From SIG701 sp045539595 (lineage in GTDB: Bacteria > Bacillota > Clostridia > Oscillospirales > CAG-272), in NCBI GenBank assembly GCA_045539595.1, contig JAZQFQ010000020.1:1-64000 (forward strand): a stretch of DNA of 64,000 nt. Direction: 5' to 3'. The notes under the pieces are model-generated. The model ran no database searches. It was not told the origin of the DNA and was given only the letters and a program-made list of their open reading frames with translations. Positions 58,699 through 64,000 of the stretch are shown in pieces. Numbering within the stretch: position 1 is the stretch's first letter; each line of letters opens with the position of its first letter. A program made the translations under genes and the position numbers.

Positions 58699-60420
58699 TC
58701 AATCCGGCAGTTTCAAGTCCGCCATCACCCACGGGTGATCCGTTCCCAGATCCGGTTTTCTGTGGTATTCCAGCCGATCCCAGCGGATCACGCTCACATC
58801 TTTGGTAGCCAGAATCATATCGATATAATTAATCTGTTCCGGGTGCAGCACCTGGCGGGTATTCACCATGTCCATCTCCTTGAGGAAGTTCCGCATGATG
58901 TCGGAAGTCTCTGCTGTGTTCCAATCCGCCGTGCAGATCACGGGAAGGTCATACTTCGCCTGCAGATCCCGGAGCATGGTCACCGTCTCCGCGGCCTGTT
59001 GCGGCTTGTATCCGGGGTTTTTTGTGCCGTCGTCATTCACTCCGTCCACATCCCAATGGGTGTTGAGAAAGATGAACCGCTCCCCGGTGGCCTTCACCTT
59101 GAACACACCCCAGCACATCACGCGACACCGGCCGTTGGTGTTGTATTTGTAGTAAACATTCCCTCCCTCTTCCATCTCCAGAAGATCGGTGCGGTAGATG
59201 ATGTTGGATAGGTATTTTTCCCCACTGACTCTGGGATTGTCGGCTGTATGGATCGCATACTGATCCTTGTGCGCGTAATTGTTCCATTCCCGCCACCAGT
59301 ATTTATCAAACTCCTGGGCACCTATGATGGCAGGCTGATAATATTCCAGAGCGGCAAAGAACATCTCGCTCCGATGCTCGACGTGGGGATATGCATTCCA
59401 ATCCACAATATACGTATCCGCCAGCACGTTGGCGCTCATGACGCGAATGTCCGTACCCTCGGCCCATGCAGCCTCCCAGGCGGGCTTGTGAATGGTGCCG
59501 GAGGCCGTATATCCGTTCTCCAAAGCGATATTCTTGCCCAGGGCGGCAAAATGATCGGCAGTGAGCCCTGCCCCCCGGATCAGGGAATGAAGTCCCGCGG
59601 ATTTCAGCACCAGATTTCCCTCGGACACACTCCAGACATAGCCCAGCGCGTCGGTAGGCGCCGCAACGGATTTGGATGCCGCGCGTTTCGTTTCGCCCAC
59701 CAGAATCTCATGTCCCGTGGGGTCCGCTTCCCAGTCCATATATACCGGCAAAAGGTAGCCGTAGGCATCAAACATCTGTGCCTGCACCGCCAAAGCCGCC
59801 TCGGCGTTTTCATCCTTTCCGTAAACGATGGCAAACTCACTCAGCGACACGCCCTCCACCGTGAAGGAGCGCAGGCGGTATCCGGTGAACGTGACCGACT
59901 CGTTCAGCGACAAAACCAGGGGAGTGGCCGATGTATCGTCATACTCCGCGATGGCATCGATCAGTACGTCCAGCGCGTTGTCCGCTGCCTTTTCACCGAT
60001 CACACCGAGCACAAGATGGGTGCCGTCCGTGCGCACCGTGTAGTCATGAGCGCGCATTCCGTCACACACCGCATTCGACTGGGCAAAGGAGGTGGGGCCT
60101 ACCAGAATACAGTTCTCGGTGGGCGCACCGGTGGATCCGTCCCGGCTCATGGGCAGCTTTATCCCGGTGTATTTCTCAATCTGCCGCTGCACATCCGTTG
60201 CAATGGATCGATAATCCACGCCGCTTCCGGATGCATACACAATGGTGTACGCGCTCCCGCCGTTCTCGATCAAGGTGATCTCCGAGGGCACAAAACCTTG
60301 CTGTCCCGGTGTTTGAGATGTGTCAGGCGGTGTGTCGGGATTCTCATGGCCCGTGCATCCGCTGAAAACCACACAGGACAACAGCACACACGCCATGATC
60401 CATCGAAAACCGTGTTTCAT
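58699..60420 (-). CDS. Lipoprotein with endonuclease/exonuclease/phosphatase (EEP) domain
   Basis: 573 residues. Signal peptide with lipobox FSGC (Cys about residue 21), so it is exported and lipid-anchored. Residues 45-340 resemble the alpha/beta N-terminal regions of surface glycosidase-like proteins (SGVDYRSIATDVQRQIEKYT). Residues from about 345 form an EEP domain: VMSANVLAD, IIGAQEFD with the metal-binding Glu, LNTHWDV, CTADWNT and TDHPWVMAD. The likely reaction is phosphodiester or phosphomonoester cleavage outside the cell. GGAGG precedes the chosen Met at 60420. Substrate unknown. Confidence 0.85.
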   Translation of the reverse strand: MKHGFRWIMACVLLSCVVFSGCTGHENPDTPPDTSQTPGQQGFVPSEITLIENGGSAYTIVYASGSGVDYRSIATDVQRQIEKYTGIKLPMSRDGSTGAPTENCILVGPTSFAQSNAVCDGMRAHDYTVRTDGTHLVLGVIGEKAADNALDVLIDAIAEYDDTSATPLVLSLNESVTFTGYRLRSFTVEGVSLSEFAIVYGKDENAEAALAVQAQMFDAYGYLLPVYMDWEADPTGHEILVGETKRAASKSVAAPTDALGYVWSVSEGNLVLKSAGLHSLIRGAGLTADHFAALGKNIALENGYTASGTIHKPAWEAAWAEGTDIRVMSANVLADTYIVDWNAYPHVEHRSEMFFAALEYYQPAIIGAQEFDKYWWREWNNYAHKDQYAIHTADNPRVSGEKYLSNIIYRTDLLEMEEGGNVYYKYNTNGRCRVMCWGVFKVKATGERFIFLNTHWDVDGVNDDGTKNPGYKPQQAAETVTMLRDLQAKYDLPVICTADWNTAETSDIMRNFLKEMDMVNTRQVLHPEQINYIDMILATKDVSVIRWDRLEYHRKPDLGTDHPWVMADLKLPD

Positions 60421-60454
60421 ATTTTTCAATTCCTCCACTGCGTTTATTATTTTG

Positions 60455-60483
60455 ATTATAGCACATATTCCCTCCGTCCGCAA
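60455..60483 (-). promoter_or_regulatory. Promoter of the EEP lipoprotein gene
   Basis: Minus strand: TTGCGG (60478-60483), 17-base spacer, extended -10 TGC-TATAAT (TATAAT at 60455-60460). Confidence 0.7.
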
Positions 60484-60506
60484 CCCGCTCCGATAATTTG
60501 CAATAA

Positions 60507-60535
60507 AAAAACAGCGCCTGTCCGGCGCTGTTTTT
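60507..60535 (-). terminator. Terminator after coaD
   Basis: AAAAACAGCGCC (60507-60518) and GGCGCTGTTTTT (60524-60535): 12-bp stem with 5-base loop and T run. Confidence 0.93.
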
Positions 60536-60541
60536 GAAATA

Positions 60542-61063
60542 TTATTTTTTCCCATAGAGGGACACAGCCAACCGTGCTGCGCTCTTCGGCATGGCATCGC
60601 CGATGGGATGGCCATATTTGATCAATTCCCGCACGTAGGTGGAGCTAACACAGGCGATGGATGGCTCTGCGGGCAGCATCACCGTTTCCAGATCCGCGTC
60701 AAACCGCTTCATGATGGCGGCAAGGGAGTATTCGTAATCGAAATCCGACGCGCTGCGCACGCCGCGGACGATATATTTCACACCCCGCTCCGCAGCATAG
60801 GCGGAGGACAGGCCGACGCATAATTCCGCCTTCACGTTGGTGATTCCCTCCCCTGCCAGATCGGCGCAGGCCGCTTCCAGCATGGCAAGACGCTCCCCAT
60901 AGGTGAACATACCGCCGCCGGAGGAATCCTTCTCCCCGTTGGACATGAGGGCTACATAGACAACATCAAACATTCTTGCCGCCCGGCGGATCAGATCCGC
61001 ATGGCCGCTTGTCACCGGATCAAAGCTGCCGGTGATCATCGCAATCCGCTTTGTTTCCGCCAT
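60542..61063 (-). CDS. coaD: Phosphopantetheine adenylyltransferase CoaD
   Basis: A 173-residue nucleotidyltransferase of coenzyme A synthesis. TGSFDPVTSGHADLI carries the family HxGH-type signature, YIVRGVRSASDFDYE binds phosphopantetheine, and VSSTYVREL is the ISSTxVR motif. Start Met at 61063 is taken from the GAGG site and family length. It lies one base after rsmD, the usual rsmD-coaD pair. Confidence 0.96.
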   Translation of the reverse strand: MAETKRIAMITGSFDPVTSGHADLIRRAARMFDVVYVALMSNGEKDSSGGGMFTYGERLAMLEAACADLAGEGITNVKAELCVGLSSAYAAERGVKYIVRGVRSASDFDYEYSLAAIMKRFDADLETVMLPAEPSIACVSSTYVRELIKYGHPIGDAMPKSAARLAVSLYGKK

Positions 61064-61064
61064 A

Positions 61065-61712
61065 TCACGCCTCACTTACCACCGGGCGAAGCAGTGTGAT
61101 CCGCGACCGCCCGTAGGATACGGATTTCTGCACGGTATACAGCGCGGCCAGCTCCTCGCTTCCACCGAATACGTCCCGCAGAATCGCCTCGTTTTCCCGC
61201 GCCTCGATCTCCTCCTCGCTCCGGTTCCGGCGGGAAGGACGGGCATCGGTACCGTTGTCCGTCTCGCACACGATCACCGCACCGGGAGCGTACAGATCCC
61301 CCTGGGCCAATTTGCGCAGCGCCTCCGGCACCAGTCCAGCGGCGTAAGGCGGATCCAGGAACACGATATCGTACTGTTCGCGATGGGCGGCGCCCCGGAT
61401 AAAGGACGCATAATCCGCACAGGAAATGCGGCACCGATCAAACAGACGGGTCTTTTTGGCGTTGTCCATAATCACATTGGCTGCCTCGCGGGAGGCGTCG
61501 ATAATCGTAGCACGGGCCGCGCCGCGGCTCAGTGCCTCCAGGGCCAGCTGGCCCGATCCCGCAAAGAGATCCAGCACCGCCCGTCCCTCGATCTCAAACT
61601 GGATCATGGAAAAAACAGCTTCCTTCACCCGCTCGGCGGTGGGGCGAGTGGTCTCGCCCTCCAGCGTGGTCAATTTAATTCCCCGGGCTGTGCCCGTAAT
61701 AATCCGCATCAT
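61065..61712 (-). CDS. rsmD: 16S rRNA guanine-N2 methyltransferase RsmD
   Basis: A 215-residue SAM-dependent methyltransferase. RIITGTARGIKL at the start, RPTAERVKEAVF, DLFAGSGQLALEALSRGA for SAM and FLDPPYAAGL with the catalytic motif are all seen. It lies between uvrC (18 bases) and coaD. An Arg/Glu-rich insertion (about 155-172, SRRNRSEEEIEARE) is longer than usual. Confidence 0.95.
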   Translation of the reverse strand: MMRIITGTARGIKLTTLEGETTRPTAERVKEAVFSMIQFEIEGRAVLDLFAGSGQLALEALSRGAARATIIDASREAANVIMDNAKKTRLFDRCRISCADYASFIRGAAHREQYDIVFLDPPYAAGLVPEALRKLAQGDLYAPGAVIVCETDNGTDARPSRRNRSEEEIEARENEAILRDVFGGSEELAALYTVQKSVSYGRSRITLLRPVVSEA

Positions 61713-61730
61713 GTTTACTTACCTCATTAT

Positions 61731-63611
61731 TCAATCCGATGTGTTTTTATGCAAAAATTCGTAGACATTCTCCGCATCCGCCCGGGACAGACCGCGCACC
61801 TCCTCGATGTCGGCCACGGAAGCGAGGCGCATATTGGCCAGCGTGCCGAAATGGGAGAGCAGTGTTTTGGCCTTGGCGGGGCCGATGCCTTTTACTTTCT
61901 CCAAAGACGATGTGCGCAGGGTTTTCCGCTTGGCGGCACTCATGCCGGACACGGTGAAGCGGTGAACCTCCTCCTGCAGCCTATACAGAAACGGGAACAC
62001 CAAGGGATCCCGTGCGATCTGGATTTCCTCCTCCTCGCCCACCACGGTGCGGGTCTTGTGATGCTCATCCTTGGCAAGACCGTACACGGGGATATCCACC
62101 CCCGCCTCCCGGAGTGCTTCCCGCACCACGGACACATGTCCCTTACCGCCGTCCAACAGGATCAGATCGGGACGGATGGAATACCCTCCCGACGTATCCT
62201 CCAGATGAGCGATCCGCCGAAGAATCACCTCCCGCATGGAGGCATAATCATCGGGCGCGCCCGTGACGGAGCGGATCTTGAAATAGCGATAGTCGCTCTT
62301 TTTGAAGCGGCCGTTTTCCGCCACGATCATACCGGCGGTGATGTGCTCCGCTCCCAGATTGGATATGTCGTACACCTCGATGCGCTCGGGCACCGTTTCC
62401 AATTCCAAAAGGGACGCCAGACGGACGAGGACCTTCATATCGCCCTCCTCCCGTCGCCGCTGATTCTCCCTGTGCTGGGCCGCATCCTTTTCCGCCATCA
62501 GACAAAGCTGGCGGGTATCGCCCCGCTGGGGCGTGCGCACGACGGTACGGTGACCGGCCCGCTCGCTGAGGCAGGCAGACAGGGCCGCCATCTCCTCCTC
62601 CGGCAGGGGAAAGGACAAAAGGATCTCCCGGGGGATATACTCCCGGCTTTGATACAAGCCCAGAATGAACGCGCTCATGGGGGAATCGGTGTCGCCGCCG
62701 TCCTCCGTGATGGCATCGGGAGCAAAAAGGAACTGTTCGCTGTCCGCAATATAGCCGCCGCGGACATAGAATACGGAGGCACAATCCCCCGCCTCGTCCC
62801 GGGCCAGGGCGATCACATCGCACTCGAAATCCGGTGCGCCCACGGCCTTCTGCTTTTCGCCCAACCGTCTGAGGGCGGCGATAGAATCCCGACAGCGGGC
62901 GGCCTCCTCAAAACGGAGATTTTCCGAGGCGTCGTTCATCCGCGTCTCCAGATCCGCAATGGCATCCTTGGTGCCGCCCCGCAAAATCTGGATCGCACAG
63001 CGAACCAAGGCGGCGTATTCTTCTTTATCCACATCCCCGGCGCACACGCCCACGCACTTTCCCATCTGCCGATAGACGCAGGGGCGTTCCCGCCCGATAT
63101 CCCGGGGGAAAACCCGCTTGCAGGACGGAAGGCCCAGGGTACTCTCCAGCGTATGGATGATGGAGAACACGGTGGACACGCCGGAATAGGGCCCGAAGTA
63201 GAGGGAATCATCCCCCGTCCGGCTTCGCGTCATGGACAGTCTCGGATACTCTTCCCCCATACTGAGGCGGATATACGGATAGGATTTGGCATCCTTCAGT
63301 CGGATGTTGTACTTGGGAGAATACTGCTTGATCAGGCGGTTTTCCAGCGCCAGCGCTTCCATCTCCGTGTCGCACACGATGAAATCGAAATCGTGGACAC
63401 TGCCCGCCATTCGTGCGGTTTTCACATCGTGGGCACCGTGGAAATACTGGGACACCCGATCCCTAAGAGAGCGGGATTTGCCCACATAGATCACTTTTCC
63501 CGATGGGGCGCGCATGATATACACCCCCGGCACGCGGGGCAGTGCCGCCGCCTTCGCGCGCAGATGGGACAGCACCTGCTCACTTTGCGGGGTATGTGCC
63601 AGTGACTCCAT
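61731..63611 (-). CDS. uvrC: Excinuclease ABC subunit C
   Basis: A 626-residue nuclease of nucleotide excision repair. N-terminal GIY-YIG domain (PGVYIMRAPSGKVIYVGKS), a Cys-rich region around CVGVCAGDV, the UvrB-binding UVR motif (MNDASENLRFEEAARCRD), the RNase H-like endonuclease domain with DISNLG and LLDGGKGHVS, and a C-terminal helix-hairpin-helix pair (VKGIGPAKAKTLL). It cuts on both sides of the lesion. Full length. Confidence 0.97.
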   Translation of the reverse strand: MESLAHTPQSEQVLSHLRAKAAALPRVPGVYIMRAPSGKVIYVGKSRSLRDRVSQYFHGAHDVKTARMAGSVHDFDFIVCDTEMEALALENRLIKQYSPKYNIRLKDAKSYPYIRLSMGEEYPRLSMTRSRTGDDSLYFGPYSGVSTVFSIIHTLESTLGLPSCKRVFPRDIGRERPCVYRQMGKCVGVCAGDVDKEEYAALVRCAIQILRGGTKDAIADLETRMNDASENLRFEEAARCRDSIAALRRLGEKQKAVGAPDFECDVIALARDEAGDCASVFYVRGGYIADSEQFLFAPDAITEDGGDTDSPMSAFILGLYQSREYIPREILLSFPLPEEEMAALSACLSERAGHRTVVRTPQRGDTRQLCLMAEKDAAQHRENQRRREEGDMKVLVRLASLLELETVPERIEVYDISNLGAEHITAGMIVAENGRFKKSDYRYFKIRSVTGAPDDYASMREVILRRIAHLEDTSGGYSIRPDLILLDGGKGHVSVVREALREAGVDIPVYGLAKDEHHKTRTVVGEEEEIQIARDPLVFPFLYRLQEEVHRFTVSGMSAAKRKTLRTSSLEKVKGIGPAKAKTLLSHFGTLANMRLASVADIEEVRGLSRADAENVYEFLHKNTSD

Positions 63612-63633
63612 ACGATCCTCCCAAAAGCAAAAG

Positions 63634-63666
63634 TGGCGAAAAGCATACCGACCGCGCTTTTCGCCA
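63634..63666 (-). terminator. Hairpin between ptsH and uvrC
   Basis: TGGCGAAAAGC (63634-63644) and GCTTTTCGCCA (63656-63666): 11-bp stem, 11-base loop, followed on the minus strand by ACTTTTGCTTTT. Likely a terminator, perhaps partial. Confidence 0.65.
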
Positions 63667-63710
63667 TAAAACCTATAGACTTATTGTCCCCATAGCGGGA
63701 ACATGCCGGA

Positions 63711-63974
63711 TTATTCGTTGAATCCGGTATCGATCAGCGCGGCAAGGCCGTCCAGAGCCTCGGTTTCATCCGCACCGTCTGCGATCAGAGTAATGGTAGT
63801 TCCCTTCACGATACCCAAGGAGAGAACACCCAGGAGGCTCTTGGCGTTGACACGTCTGTCCTCACGCTCCACCCAGATAGAACTACGATAGGAATTCGCC
63901 TTCTGAATAAAAAATGTTGCGGGTCTTGCGTGCAGACCGACATTATTTTTTATTGTAACATCACGAGAAATCAT
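63711..63974 (-). CDS. ptsH: Phosphocarrier protein HPr
   Basis: An 87-residue phosphocarrier of the PTS. The phosphorylated His15 lies in GLHARPAT and the regulatory Ser46 in NAKSLLGVLS, so both PTS transfer and HPr-kinase control (CcpA co-regulation) are possible. It is not a Crh protein because His15 is kept. Start Met at 63974 follows AGGAGC. It lies 100 bases before uvrC and stands apart from ptsI in this window. Confidence 0.95.
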   Translation of the reverse strand: MISRDVTIKNNVGLHARPATFFIQKANSYRSSIWVEREDRRVNAKSLLGVLSLGIVKGTTITLIADGADETEALDGLAALIDTGFNE

Positions 63975-64000
63975 ATAATATGCTCCTGTGCACAAAATTT

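Noticed and set aside
1..64000. tRNA, rRNA and CRISPR searches by eye
   Set aside because: No cloverleaf, rRNA segment or regular direct-repeat array was seen. The only tRNA-related signal is the T-box leader.

Overview
The window looks like a chromosomal segment of a fairly GC-rich, spore-lineage Clostridia bacterium, probably an anaerobic gut Oscillospirales- or Christensenellales-like organism. The evidence is a spo0A gene, a T-box before a type-2 ileS, Mini-RNase III, a FloT/NfeD flotillin operon, oligoendopeptidase F, an MraZ-led dcw cluster with a PASTA penicillin-binding protein, and strong AGGAGG-type ribosome sites. No rRNA, tRNA, CRISPR array or intact insertion sequence was found. 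The species cannot be named from the sequence alone.

Layout. 1-12.5 kb: a truncated GH2 glycosidase, a small coiled-coil protein, an AT-rich metallo-hydrolase, an M29 aminopeptidase, a YegP-like protein, an Fe-S aldo/keto reductase, and a minus-strand operon of amino-acid ABC transporter, ornithine carbamoyltransferase and PepF behind a perfect promoter with an ARG-box-like site. 12.9-18.8 kb: a compact phage-derived cassette. An S24 repressor is divergent from a 1188-residue collagen/beta-helix fibre gene, followed by small membrane proteins and an M23 endolysin-like peptidase. No capsid, terminase, portal or tail-tube gene is present. 18.9-22.3 kb: T-box and ileS. 22.4-27.7 kb: a four-gene minus-strand cassette (AsnB-like amidotransferase, D-aspartate-ligase-like ATP-grasp enzyme, Asp/Glu racemase, second MurE) that reads as a peptidoglycan D-Asp/D-Asn cross-bridge pathway.

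28.0-33.5 kb: a plus-strand operon of a DUF1836 regulator, an NfeD-like protein, a DUF2500 protein, two tandem paralogous membrane proteins of unknown function and a flotillin. 33.7-37.1 kb: an XRE/TPR-like regulator, a small membrane protein, a ComEC-like hydrolase and a Spo0A with an unusual receiver pocket. 37.3-40.5 kb: a GlpA-like / NAD(P)-FAD / DUF1667 redox operon. 40.8-42.3 kb: Mini-RNase III (apparently leaderless), a zinc-ribbon protein and an AT-rich SUKH immunity-type gene. 42.5-44.2 kb: an ABC exporter.

44.3-58.4 kb: the division/cell-wall cluster, transcribed mraZ-rsmH-ftsL-ftsI-murE-murF-mraY-ftsW-murG-ftsQ-ftsZ, without murD, murC, murB or ftsA. 58.7-64 kb: an endonuclease/phosphatase-fold lipoprotein, coaD, rsmD, uvrC and ptsH (HPr). 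The themes that tie the window together are cell-envelope synthesis (two MurE enzymes of probably different specificity, a cross-bridge cassette, the divisome) and amino-acid supply. The phage-derived fibre/lysis cassette is the most unusual element.
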